Assembly (NCBI RefSeq): GCF_042654065.1
Contig: NZ_JBHSFP010000011.1
Coordinates: 1-64,000 of the forward strand
Reading direction: 5' to 3'
DNA length: 64,000 bases
Source of the DNA: Sphaerisporangium dianthi
GTDB taxonomy: Bacteria; Actinomycetota; Actinomycetes; Streptosporangiales; Streptosporangiaceae
Part shown: piece by piece, positions 18,047-27,204 of the stretch
Layout: every line of letters starts with the position of its first letter
Numbering within the stretch: position 1 is the stretch's first letter
Made by a program: the position numbers and the translations under genes
Notes under the pieces: generated by a model
The model's database searches: none
The model's input: the letters and a program-made list of their open reading frames with translations, nothing else
What the model was told of the DNA's origin: nothing

Positions 18047-19000
18047 GTGGCTGACACCGGGACCTACCTGTACGCGATCACCCGTGCGGACGACCAGCCG
18101 GGTCCGGGCGTGCTGGAAGAGCTGAAGGGCGTGGCCGAGGCGCCCGTGCGGGTGCTCGCGCGCGCCGGGCTCGCCGCGTACGTGAGCACGGTGCCGCTGG
18201 AGGACTTCGGCGAGGGGCCGCTGCGGCGTTCGCTGGAGGATCTGGACTGGGTCGGCGAGACGGCCCGCGCTCACCACCGCGTCGTGGAGGCCGTCGCGGG
18301 GGCCGCCTCCTCCACCGCCCCCGTGCGCCTGGTCACCGTGTACAGCGGCGACGACCAGGTTCGCGACCTGCTCGATCATCGGCGCGAGGAGTTCAGCGCC
18401 GTCCTCTCGCGCGTGGCCGGCAGTCAGGAATGGGGCGTCAAGGCCTACGCGCACCAGCCCGAACAGCCGGCAGCCCCGGACGCCCCCGCCGCCCGGCCGG
18501 GACCCGCCGGGACGACGCCCGCCCCCGGCTCCGCCGAGCCTGGAGGCGGCGAGCGTGGGAGCGGCGAGGGACGGGCGGCCGCGAGGCCTGGCACCGACTA
18601 CCTGCGGCGACGCAAGGCCAGCCTCGCCAGCCGGGACGACGCCTGGCGCGAGACCACCGAACGCGCCGAGATGATCCACGCCACGCTTTCCGAGGTGGCG
18701 CGGGCCGGCACCCGCCACCGTCCCCAGGACCCCCGGCTGTCGGGACGCGACGACTGGATGCTCCTGAACGGCGCCTACCTTGTCGACGACGAACGCCGTG
18801 AGGAGTTCGCCGCCACGCTGGACGCCCTCCGGGGCCCCGGCGTGGAGATAGAGCTCACCGGCCCCTGGGCCCCGTACTCCTTCACCGCCCTGGAGACGGG
18901 CGGCATCGGTACCACTACCGGGGAGGACCGCGACCGGGCCGACGCCTGCGACGACCTCCGGACGCGGGACCGCGGGGAAGGGGGCCGCGATGGGTCGTGA
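18047..19000 (+). CDS. gvpL: Gas vesicle protein GvpL (GvpF/L family)
   Basis: This 317-residue second GvpF/L protein starts MADTGTYLYAITRADDQPGP and includes APVRLVTVYSGDDQVRDLLD. The domain resumes at about 183 (DYLRRRKASLASRDDAWRET) and ends with ELTGPWAPYSFTAL. A Pro/Gly/Ala-rich insert at about 138-182 separates the two parts. A GTG start with GGGAGGAGG upstream is clear. Its last 11 bp overlap gvpS. It probably acts with GvpF and GvpG as an assembly factor. Confidence 0.87.
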   Translation: MADTGTYLYAITRADDQPGPGVLEELKGVAEAPVRVLARAGLAAYVSTVPLEDFGEGPLRRSLEDLDWVGETARAHHRVVEAVAGAASSTAPVRLVTVYSGDDQVRDLLDHRREEFSAVLSRVAGSQEWGVKAYAHQPEQPAAPDAPAARPGPAGTTPAPGSAEPGGGERGSGEGRAAARPGTDYLRRRKASLASRDDAWRETTERAEMIHATLSEVARAGTRHRPQDPRLSGRDDWMLLNGAYLVDDERREEFAATLDALRGPGVEIELTGPWAPYSFTALETGGIGTTTGEDRDRADACDDLRTRDRGEGGRDGS

Positions 19001-19235
19001 GATGGCGCCGCGCGGGGCCGAACTGGCCGCTCAGGGACGGCTGCCGGCCGAGCGGGTCGCGCTGGTCGATCTGCTGGACCGCCTGCTCGCCGGCGGCGTC
19101 GTGATCACCGGCGACCTGGTTCTGTCCATCGCCGACATCGACCTGGTGCGCATCTCGCTGCGGGCGCTGATCATGTCGGTGCGGGCGTCCGAGCCGCTGC
19201 AGATCGGAGTCCCTCATGAGCAGCCCACACCGTGA
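18990..19235 (+). CDS. gvpS: Gas vesicle protein GvpS (short GvpA-family paralog)
   Basis: The 81-residue protein consists almost only of a GvpA-like core (VALVDLLDRLLAGGVVITGD, then LVLSIADIDLVRISLRALI). It belongs to the short GvpS/GvpM-type minor structural proteins. It overlaps gvpL by 11 bp at its start and gvpK by 20 bp at its end, consistent with tight translational coupling. Confidence 0.84.
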   Translation: MGREMAPRGAELAAQGRLPAERVALVDLLDRLLAGGVVITGDLVLSIADIDLVRISLRALIMSVRASEPLQIGVPHEQPTP

Positions 19236-19770
19236 GCCCGCCCCGCCGGACCGGTCCCCCGGACCGGACGGCGCCCGCCCCGAACCACACCTCCGTCCGA
19301 ACCCCGCCCCACGAGCGGCAGAACCGGACCTCCGTCCAGATCTCGGCCGGCGACCGGCCGGACCAGGTACCCGTCCAGAGCCCGGGGCGAGGCCGGCCGA
19401 ACCGGGCCCCCGTCCGGAACCAGGGCCCGGGCCGGCGGCTGGGCCTGAGCGGGCGGGATCGGGGCCTTACCGGGAACCGGGCCGGTCGCGCTCCGGGCCG
19501 TGGCGGCTGGACACCGCTCCGGAGACGGTGGAGCGTGACCTCACCCGCCTGGTGCTCACCCTCGTGGAGCTGGTGCGGCAGCTCGTGGAGCGGCAGTGCG
19601 TACGCCGCATGGATCAGGGCGACCTGTCCGACGACCAGATCGAGACGCTGGGCCTGACGCTGATGCGGCTGGAGGAGGCGATGACCGAGCTGTGCGAACG
19701 CTTCGAGCTGTCGCCCTCCGACCTCAACCTCGACCTGGGACCGCTCGGCACGCTCCTGCCCACCGACTGA
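19216..19770 (+). CDS. gvpK: Gas vesicle protein GvpK with long proline-rich N-terminus
   Basis: The 184-residue protein has its GvpK domain at about 103-184 (ERDLTRLVLTLVELVRQLVE, MDQGDLSDDQIETLGLTLMR, SPSDLNLDLGPLG). GvpK is an accessory protein conserved in nearly all gas vesicle clusters. The first 98 residues are Pro/Arg/Glu-rich with recurring RPEPG-type units and no predicted fold, so the gene is about twice the length of a minimal GvpK. It closes the cluster and is followed by a hairpin terminator. Confidence 0.88.
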   Translation: MSSPHREPAPPDRSPGPDGARPEPHLRPNPAPRAAEPDLRPDLGRRPAGPGTRPEPGARPAEPGPRPEPGPGPAAGPERAGSGPYREPGRSRSGPWRLDTAPETVERDLTRLVLTLVELVRQLVERQCVRRMDQGDLSDDQIETLGLTLMRLEEAMTELCERFELSPSDLNLDLGPLGTLLPTD

Positions 19771-19789
19771 GGCCGGCGGCATCGACCGG

Positions 19790-19812
19790 CCGGCCCGGTT
19801 CGCGTGGGCCGG
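19790..19812. terminator. Hairpin between gvpK and mshC
   Basis: CCGGCCC and GGGCCGG flank a 9-nt loop between two convergent genes. There is no U-tract, as is common in actinomycetes, so it may serve as a two-way terminator. Confidence 0.55.
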
Positions 19813-19816
19813 TCCC

Positions 19817-21040
19817 TCAGAGGGCGATGCCGAGGAGGGCGTCGGCGGTGGCCCGGACGAGCGCGGGGGCGCCGGGGTCGTCGCCCTCTCCCGCGAGCGC
19901 GCGGGTGGCCCAGTCGTCGATGGCCTCCAGCGCGCCCGGCGCGTCGAGGTCGTCGGCCATCCGCTCGCGGACGCGCTGGAGCACCGGCCCGGCGTCGGGG
20001 CCGGACGCGCGGTCGACGGCCGAACGCCAGCGCGCCAGCCGTGCCGTCGCGGTGTCGATCTGGTCGCCGGTCCACTGCCAGTCTTCGCGGTAGTGGTGGG
20101 CGAGCAGCGACAGCCGCACCCCCATGGGGTCGTGTTCGGCGCGGAGCCGGTGCACGAAGATCAGGTTTCCGCGGGACTTCGACATCTTCTCGCCGTCGAG
20201 GCCGACCATGCCCGCGTGCACGAAGGCGCGGGCGAACGGCCACTCCCCCGTGGCGACGTGCCCTTCGCTCGCGCCCATCTCGTGGTGCGGGAAGATCAGG
20301 TCCGAGCCGCCGCCTGACACGTCGAACCCGGCGCCGAGGCAGTTCAGCGCGATCGTCGTGCACTCGACGTGCCAGCCCGGGCGGCCGGGGCCGAACGGCG
20401 AGGGCCAGGACGGCTCGCCCGGACGCTCGGCCCGCCACAGCAGCCAGTCGAGCGGGTTGCGCTTGCCCGGGCGGTCGGGGTCGCCGCCGCGCTCGGCGAA
20501 CAGCGTGAGCATCTGCTCCTCGGAGTACCCCGAGACGGCGCCGAACTTGGGAGCGGCGACGGCCGAGAAATAGACGTCGCCGTCCACCATGTAGGTGGCG
20601 CCCTTGTCCTTGAGCCTGTCGATCAGCTCGACCACCTGGCCGACGACCTCGGTGACGCCGACATAGTCGTCCGGCGGGATGATGCGCAGCGCCTCCATGT
20701 CGGTGCGGAAGAGCTCGATCTCCTTGGCGGCAAGGTCCTGCCAGTCGACGCCGGTCTGCTGGGCGCGTTCGAGCAGGGGGTCGTCCACGTCGGTGGTGTT
20801 CTGGGTGTAATGCACCGCGTGGCCGGCGTCCCGCCACGTCCTGTACGCGAGATCGAAGGCGAGGTAGGTGTTCGCGTGCCCGAGATGGGTGGCGTCGTAG
20901 GGCGTGATGCCGCAGACGTACATCCGCGCCGTGGGCCCTGGGGAGGTCTCCCTGACCCCCCTGGCCGAGGTGTCGTGGAGCCGGAGCGGAAGGCCGGCGC
21001 CGGGCAGCGAAGGGATCTCGGGAGCAGACCACGATTGCAT
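19817..21040 (-). CDS. mshC: Cysteine:glucosaminyl-inositol ligase, mycothiol biosynthesis
   Basis: The 407-residue enzyme is related to cysteinyl-tRNA synthetase but lacks its anticodon-binding C-terminal part. It joins Cys to glucosaminyl-inositol in mycothiol synthesis. Visible motifs are MYVCGITPYDATHLGHANTY (zinc-binding C43 and the HxGH nucleotide motif), HVECTTIALNCLGAGFDVSG with GGGSDLIFPHHE, and GEKMSKSRGN. The length and the N-terminal LRLHDTSARGVRET are as in MshC. A TAGGCT hexamer 6 nt before the ATG and the lack of a ribosome site suggest a leaderless message. Confidence 0.93.
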   Translation of the reverse strand: MQSWSAPEIPSLPGAGLPLRLHDTSARGVRETSPGPTARMYVCGITPYDATHLGHANTYLAFDLAYRTWRDAGHAVHYTQNTTDVDDPLLERAQQTGVDWQDLAAKEIELFRTDMEALRIIPPDDYVGVTEVVGQVVELIDRLKDKGATYMVDGDVYFSAVAAPKFGAVSGYSEEQMLTLFAERGGDPDRPGKRNPLDWLLWRAERPGEPSWPSPFGPGRPGWHVECTTIALNCLGAGFDVSGGGSDLIFPHHEMGASEGHVATGEWPFARAFVHAGMVGLDGEKMSKSRGNLIFVHRLRAEHDPMGVRLSLLAHHYREDWQWTGDQIDTATARLARWRSAVDRASGPDAGPVLQRVRERMADDLDAPGALEAIDDWATRALAGEGDDPGAPALVRATADALLGIAL

Positions 21041-21225
21041 GTCATGAGCCTATCCATGTGGCCGAGTGGTGCGATCACCCCGGGGTGTCCGTTTTGGGGC
21101 TGAGGTGTCCAGCGAGGGACGATGGCACAAAACGGTACTTGGTCACGTTCCAACGTGGCAGAATCTTGCCGCCGTGGGTAGGGGGGCGTCGGCACTTAGC
21201 GTTCGCATGCCGAGGGAGATCTCGA

Positions 21226-23310
21226 TTGCCGGCTTCAAGGCCCCTGGGGCCCACCGATCCCACCACGATCGCCTCATACCGGGTGACTGGGCGGATCGGT
21301 GAAGGCGGCCACGGCGTCGTGTACGCCGCCGAGACCGAGACGGGCGCGCGGGTCGCGGTGAAGCTGCTGCACCGGCGCTTCTCCGAGGAAGAGCAGGTGC
21401 GGCGCTCGTTCGGCGTCGAGCTGCGCCGGGCGCAGCGCGTGACCGGCCCGGGCGTGGCCCGCGTCCTGGCCTACGGCATGCACGACAAGCGGCTGTACTA
21501 CGCCAGCGAACTGGTCGACGGCTCGTCCTTGTGGGAAGTGGTGGAGCGGAAGGGCCGCCGGTCGGGGGACGCGCTCATCGAGATCGCCCTCGGGACGCTG
21601 ACGGCGCTGACGGCCATTCACCAGGCGGGCGCGGCGCATGGCGACTTCGGGCCGTCGAGCGTGCTGCTGGGTCCGCAGGGGCCACAGGTCATCGACTTCG
21701 CGGTCGGGCGCGTGCTCGACCGCCCGCTCGCGGCGGGCGGGTTCGCGGGCGCGTCGCCGTTCACCGCGCCCGAGCATCTGGCGGGCACGATCCCCGGCCC
21801 CGAGAGCGACATGTTCGCCTGGGCGGGCACGATCGTCTACGCCGCGACCGGGCGCGCCCCGTTCGGCCAGGACTCGGTTCCGGCGGTGGTCAACCGCATC
21901 TTGAACGGCGTGCCCGACCTGTCGGCGCTGAGCGGCACGCTGCTGGACGCCGTCACCGCCTGCTTGGACCGGAACCCGGCCAGGCGGCCCGCCGCCCGTG
22001 AGCTGCTGGCCCGCCTGGAAGGAGTCGAGCCGGGCCCCGGCTTAACCCCGAGCCCTGGCGCCGACCCCGGCTTCGGCCCCGGCCCCGGACGCACTCCCAG
22101 CCCAGGCTTCGGCCCTGGTCCAGGCCCGGACCTCGGCCCCGGGACCGTTCCCGGCCCGAACCTCGGCCCGGGCCCGAACCTCGGTCCCGGCCCGGGCTTC
22201 GGTCCCGGTGCCGGTCCTGACCCGAACCTGGGTCCGGGTTCCCGCGCCGGTTCCGGCGCGGGTTCCGGCCCCGGCCGCGGTGCCGGCCCCGATCCCGGCC
22301 ACGGTACCGGCCCGGGCTACGGGTCCGGCCCTGGCTACGGGTCCGGTTTCGGAGGTGGACCTGGCGGCGGACCCCGCGTCCCGCCCTCGGAGACGCGCGC
22401 CTGGCCGCCGGAGCCGCCTGCCGCACGACCCGCGGCCCCGCCGCAGGCCTACAGCGGGCCGATCCCACTGAGCTCGCGGCCGCTTTGGCACGGCTCGGAG
22501 GAGGTCCCCCCGCCGCAGGCCGGGCCCGCCGCCTCGCCGCCCCCGGCGGCCGAAACGACCGTCCCTCCCGCGGAGGCCCGTCATGCCGTCCCGTCACCGG
22601 CGGGCGGCGCCGCCTTCCCGCGGCCGGACGGCGACCGGCTCTCCTCGGCGGCGGAGGCGACCGGGCCCATCCCGGTCCTGGGAGCGGACCGGCCGTCCAC
22701 CACGCCTGGCTCTGGCCTGCCTCCGGCCTCGGCCGGCGGTGACCGGCAGCGGCGGCACAGGCGCACCCGCGTCATCGTGGCGGTGGCCGGAGGCCTCGCG
22801 CTGGCCTCCGCCGCGGCCATCGTCGCCATCACCTCCGGCGGTGATCCTCAGCAGCAGGCCCCCGAGGCCGCCCCGCCGCCGCCCGCACCGGCGCAGAGCC
22901 TCGCGACCCCCAGCGCGGCGGAGTCGCCCCCGCTGACCGACCCCACCCCGGTCCCTTCGCCGTCCAGGACGACGCCGGAGCCGACCAAGACGCCGGAGCC
23001 GACGCCGAAGGCGCCGCCGACACGGGCGGTCAAGCCGGTGCTGATGGTCAGCCCCGCCCGCATCCGCATCAGGTCGGACTACATCTCCTATGTGAACATC
23101 AAGCTCAGGGCGCCGGGCGGGGCCGTGCGATGGCGAGCCACCATCACCGAGGGCAGCGTCCTCAGTTCCAGCAAGGGGCACATCAGAGCGGGCAGCTCGG
23201 CCACGATCACCGCCTACGGCACCCCGTACTGCAGCACCTCCAAGGTCCGCTTCACCTCCAACGGCGGCAGCAGGACGGTGACGATCATGTGGGGTGGCAT
23301 CCTCTGCTGA
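21226..23310 (+). CDS. Membrane Ser/Thr-kinase-like protein with altered catalytic motifs
   Basis: The 694-residue protein has a kinase domain at 16-265 with a good glycine loop (GRIGEGGHGVVY) and the ATP-binding Lys46 (VAVKLL). However, the catalytic loop is HGDFGPSS (138-145) instead of HRDLKPxN, and the metal site is DFA (157-159) instead of DFG. The catalytic Asp is kept, while the Lys and Asn of the loop are lost. It may be a weak kinase or a pseudokinase. A linker of GPG-type repeats (about 270-385) and Pro/Ala-rich sequence leads to one membrane helix (about 516-536). Outside lies a Pro/Thr stalk and a small domain (603-694) with two Cys. TTG is chosen as start because GGGAG lies 8 nt upstream and the domain begins soon after. 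Confidence 0.75.
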   Translation: MPASRPLGPTDPTTIASYRVTGRIGEGGHGVVYAAETETGARVAVKLLHRRFSEEEQVRRSFGVELRRAQRVTGPGVARVLAYGMHDKRLYYASELVDGSSLWEVVERKGRRSGDALIEIALGTLTALTAIHQAGAAHGDFGPSSVLLGPQGPQVIDFAVGRVLDRPLAAGGFAGASPFTAPEHLAGTIPGPESDMFAWAGTIVYAATGRAPFGQDSVPAVVNRILNGVPDLSALSGTLLDAVTACLDRNPARRPAARELLARLEGVEPGPGLTPSPGADPGFGPGPGRTPSPGFGPGPGPDLGPGTVPGPNLGPGPNLGPGPGFGPGAGPDPNLGPGSRAGSGAGSGPGRGAGPDPGHGTGPGYGSGPGYGSGFGGGPGGGPRVPPSETRAWPPEPPAARPAAPPQAYSGPIPLSSRPLWHGSEEVPPPQAGPAASPPPAAETTVPPAEARHAVPSPAGGAAFPRPDGDRLSSAAEATGPIPVLGADRPSTTPGSGLPPASAGGDRQRRHRRTRVIVAVAGGLALASAAAIVAITSGGDPQQQAPEAAPPPPAPAQSLATPSAAESPPLTDPTPVPSPSRTTPEPTKTPEPTPKAPPTRAVKPVLMVSPARIRIRSDYISYVNIKLRAPGGAVRWRATITEGSVLSSSKGHIRAGSSATITAYGTPYCSTSKVRFTSNGGSRTVTIMWGGILC

Positions 23311-23362
23311 GCGCCCGGCCAGCGCCACCCGGCCGGCCGCCCTCTGCCGCCGTCCGTCCCCG

Positions 23363-24115
23363 TTACGGGGAGGGTGCTGGAGGCAGGGCGGTGACCTGGT
23401 ACCAGGAGGAGGGGTCGGCGGGGTCCGGGCAGAAGTCGTAGCGCGGCGCCTCGCCGCCGAGAGCGACCAGCGTGATCGAGGAGGTGCCCCACAGCCGCCC
23501 GTCCGGAAGCTCCCTGCGCACCACCAGCGCCCTGGGGTCGGAGACGTCCAGCCCCGCGCCCGAGGCGAGCCGCCGCCACTGCCGCCACGTCGCCTCGCCG
23601 GCGTCGCGCGCCGACGGGCGCACCGCCGAGGCGAAGCGCGGCCGGAAGAACGCGACCCGCGGGTCGGCCTCACCGGTCTCCCAGCCGCTGTTGACCACGA
23701 TGTGGGCGCCTGCCGGGAGCTTGGCCTCGGTGACGCCGTGCCCGTCCCAGCTCCACAGCCGCGCGCCGCCGGGGTCGGCGACGAGCAGGTGGAACGGGTC
23801 ATAGCAGGACAGGTCGACGTCGGGCGGCTCGCCGAGGACCGCCGCCTCCAGCGGCAGGTCGCCCCGGGTCCTGCGGACCCGCTCGGGCGCGGCGGCGCCG
23901 CATCCGTTCAGCAGCGCGGCGACCCGCGGGCCGCCGGGGTCCACGGCCAGCCAGGTGCCGCCCGCCGACAGGTCGCGCCCGCCGACCACGGCGGGATGCC
24001 TGGGCCAGTGGGCCGCGGGGGGCTCCCACGGCCGCGACAGGATCTCATCGCGCACCCCGGCCAGCACCACCGGAGTCTCCGCGCCCGGTTCGACGCTCAC
24101 GATCACCGTGCACAC
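23363..24115 (-). CDS. TANGO2/NRDE family protein
   Basis: This 250-residue protein begins MCTVIVSVEPGAETPVVLAG with VRDE shortly after, the N-terminal Cys and NRDE-like motif of the TANGO2 family (related to Ntn hydrolases). HWPRHPAVVGGRDLSAGGTW is the second conserved block. The biochemical activity of bacterial members is not settled; an amidohydrolase-like role is possible because the second-position Cys would become N-terminal after Met removal. The GTG start follows GGAGGG. It lies downstream of, and in the same direction as, the SCO1664-type gene. Confidence 0.78.
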   Translation of the reverse strand: MCTVIVSVEPGAETPVVLAGVRDEILSRPWEPPAAHWPRHPAVVGGRDLSAGGTWLAVDPGGPRVAALLNGCGAAAPERVRRTRGDLPLEAAVLGEPPDVDLSCYDPFHLLVADPGGARLWSWDGHGVTEAKLPAGAHIVVNSGWETGEADPRVAFFRPRFASAVRPSARDAGEATWRQWRRLASGAGLDVSDPRALVVRRELPDGRLWGTSSITLVALGGEAPRYDFCPDPADPSSWYQVTALPPAPSP

Positions 24116-24180
24116 GCCCGTTCCCTCCGTATCGGTAGAGATGGACACATCTCCCGAAGGGTACGACCTGGGGCGGGCGA

Positions 24181-24945
24181 TCAGATAGGCGGCCAGGGGA
24201 TCGCGGGCCAGTCCTCCGAGGGGGAGGGGTGGACGCCGGTGCTGAGCAGCCGGCGCACGCGCTCCCAGGTGGCCTCGACCTCCGAGAGGGTCAGCAGTTC
24301 GCGCAGCCGCCGGCCGAGCCTGCCGCGCTCTATGTCGCGCTCGAGCCTGGCAAGGACGTTCACCGCCTCGCGCGGGAGGGGCTTGCCGCGCCACTGCCAC
24401 AGCACGGTGCGAAGTTTGTCCTCGGCGGAGAAGCAGACGCCGTGGTCCACTCCATAGATGTGCCCGTCGGGCAGGGGCAGCAGGTGGCCGCCCTTGCGGT
24501 CGGCGTTGTTGACCACCGCGTCGTAGATGGCCATGCGGCGCAGCGCCGGGCTGCGGCTGCGGATCAGGGCCATGAGGTCGACGTCGGGGTCGGTGTCGAT
24601 CCAGAGCTGGCACATGCCGGGGCCGAACGGCCCGTCGCGGTAGACGCTCGGCGGCACGATGCGCCAGCCGGTCGCGGCCGACACCTCGAAGGCGGCGACC
24701 TCGCGCGCGGCGAGCGTGCCGTCGGGGAAGTCCCACAGAGGCCGCTCGCCTCTGACGGGCTTGTAGACGCATTCGGCGACGAGCCCGTCCAGGCGGATGG
24801 AGCAGTAGAGCGTCATGTTGGTCGCCTCGACCAGCCGGCCCGCGACCTCGATGGTGCCCTCGCGCAGCAGGCGCAGGGCGGTGACGTCGTCCAGTCCGGA
24901 CGCGCCGGGGATGCTGCTGAGCCGGGGGTCGCTCTCTGCACTCAC
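24181..24945 (-). CDS. SCO1664 family protein (PI3/4-kinase-like fold)
   Basis: The 254-residue protein has CVYKPVRGERPLWDFPDGTL (a candidate nucleotide-binding Lys), AIYDAVVNNADRKGGHLL with the kinase-like N-A-D-R-K-G loop, and YGVDHGVCFS carrying the metal-binding Asp. This is the layout of the actinobacterial SCO1664 family, distantly like PI3/4 kinases and HipA. The substrate is unknown. The start overlaps the DUF3090 stop by 4 bp (GTGA). The same set of genes sits beside mshC in Streptomyces, so the context is conserved. Confidence 0.82.
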   Translation of the reverse strand: MSAESDPRLSSIPGASGLDDVTALRLLREGTIEVAGRLVEATNMTLYCSIRLDGLVAECVYKPVRGERPLWDFPDGTLAAREVAAFEVSAATGWRIVPPSVYRDGPFGPGMCQLWIDTDPDVDLMALIRSRSPALRRMAIYDAVVNNADRKGGHLLPLPDGHIYGVDHGVCFSAEDKLRTVLWQWRGKPLPREAVNVLARLERDIERGRLGRRLRELLTLSEVEATWERVRRLLSTGVHPSPSEDWPAIPWPPI

Positions 24946-25502
24946 GTGCGGTCCCCCCGATGGCCGTTCAAACGCACGCAGATGTGCCCGTCGGCGTCCA
25001 GCGGCTGCCCGCAGAGCGGGCACGGCGGCCGGCCGGCCGCGACGAGCTCCAGGGCCCGCTGGGTGAACGCGCGGGCCGCGGCCGCGGTGATGTGCACGCG
25101 CAGGACGGCCGATTCGGGCGCGTCCTCGTCGATCGTCTCGTCCTCTTCTTCGTCATCGGTGACCTCTTTGGCCTCGATGACCACCTGCGAGGTGTCGGGG
25201 TCCCAGGCCAGGGCCATGGTGCCGACCCGGAAGTCCTCGTCGATGGGCAGGTCGAGGGGGCCTTTGTCGGCGAGTTCGACCGGCGCCATGGCGGGCACCG
25301 GAGCGGTGCCGCCGCTGCGGCGCAGCACCTCGTCGAGCAGTTCGTCGAGGCGATCGGCCAGCACCGCCACCTGGAACTTCTCCAGGCCCACGGTCGTCAC
25401 CCGCCCGTGACCGCGGGCTTGCAGAAAGAAGGCGCGTGACCCCGGCTGCCCAACGGCACCCGCCACGAACCTGTCTGGCGGATCGTAGTCGAAGACCGGC
25501 AT
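24942..25502 (-). CDS. DUF3090 family protein with C-terminal zinc ribbon
   Basis: This 186-residue protein starts MPVFDYDPPDRFVAGAVGQP and ends with PCPLCGQPLDADGHICVRLN, a Cys-x2-Cys...His-x-Cys motif likely to bind zinc. It belongs to the DUF3090 family, found almost only in actinobacteria and nearly always next to a SCO1664-type protein and a histidine phosphatase. The function is unknown. A 9-bp gap separates it from the phosphatase upstream. Confidence 0.85.
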   Translation of the reverse strand: MPVFDYDPPDRFVAGAVGQPGSRAFFLQARGHGRVTTVGLEKFQVAVLADRLDELLDEVLRRSGGTAPVPAMAPVELADKGPLDLPIDEDFRVGTMALAWDPDTSQVVIEAKEVTDDEEEDETIDEDAPESAVLRVHITAAAARAFTQRALELVAAGRPPCPLCGQPLDADGHICVRLNGHRGDRT

Positions 25503-25511
25503 AGCCTGACC

Positions 25512-26225
25512 TTACGTGGTCCCGGCTCCGCCGCCGACAGCGGCGTCGCTCCCGGTGAAATTTTCTCCCCCGTCTTTCCCCTCCGAACCCTCGGCGTGCA
25601 CCGGTGGGGGTAGGAGATTTTCCACCCCGCCGCCCACATCGTTGATCCTGAGGACAAAAGGCCGCAGGGCCGTGTAGCGGATCACCGTGAGGGAGGCCGG
25701 GTCGGCCGTGATGCGCTGGAACTGGTCGAGGTGGGCGCCGACCGCGTCGGCGACGATCGCCTTGATCACGTCCCCGTGGCTGCACACGAGATAGACCGCC
25801 TCGTCGCCGAGCTTGGCGTTCCAGTGGCGCACGGCGGCGACGGCGCGGCGCTGGACGCCGGCCAGCGACTCGCCGCCCGGGAAGACCGCCGCGCTCGGGT
25901 GCTGCTGCACCACCCGCCAGAGCGGATCTTCGGCCAGCTCCTTCAGCGGGCGCCCCGTCCACTCGCCGTACCCGCACTCGCCGAAGCGGTCGTCACTGGC
26001 GAGCTCGAGCCCTTCACGGCCGTCCAGGATCGCCCCGGCGGTCTCCTGACATCGCTCGAGCGGGCTTGACACGACGGCGTCCAGGCGCAGGGGCGCCAGC
26101 CGCGCGGCGAGGGCCTCGGCCTGGGCGCGGCCTCGCTCGCTCAGATGGACCCCTGGGGTCCACCCCGCGAGCACCGGCCCCGTCATGTCGGTCAGACCGT
26201 GCCGCACCAGAAGCAAAGTGGTCAC
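25512..26225 (-). CDS. Histidine phosphatase family protein (MSMEG_4193 type)
   Basis: The 237-residue protein has the phosphohistidine motif LLVRHGLTDMTG near residue 5, SSPLERCQETA, and the second catalytic His in YLVCSHGDVIKA. It hydrolyses some phosphate ester; the substrate is not known, but the MSMEG_4193 branch is tied by synteny to DUF3090 and SCO1664. The last 35 residues are Gly/Glu-rich and probably disordered. It starts with GTG and heads the four-gene run that ends with the TANGO2 gene. Confidence 0.85.
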   Translation of the reverse strand: MTTLLLVRHGLTDMTGPVLAGWTPGVHLSERGRAQAEALAARLAPLRLDAVVSSPLERCQETAGAILDGREGLELASDDRFGECGYGEWTGRPLKELAEDPLWRVVQQHPSAAVFPGGESLAGVQRRAVAAVRHWNAKLGDEAVYLVCSHGDVIKAIVADAVGAHLDQFQRITADPASLTVIRYTALRPFVLRINDVGGGVENLLPPPVHAEGSEGKDGGENFTGSDAAVGGGAGTT

Positions 26226-26234
26226 AAAGCAAGC

Positions 26235-27056
<822 letters not shown>

Positions 27057-27204
27057 AGTGCGCGCCAGCCTAGGGCAGGCGGGCGGCGCGGGTGGGCGGC
27101 GCGGGTGTGCGACCGGCAAGGATCGCGCCGACGCCGTGATGGGAAGGCGCGTCGTGCGGTATAGGCCCGGATGAGACGTTCCAACGCGGTAACCTGGCCG
27201 GATC

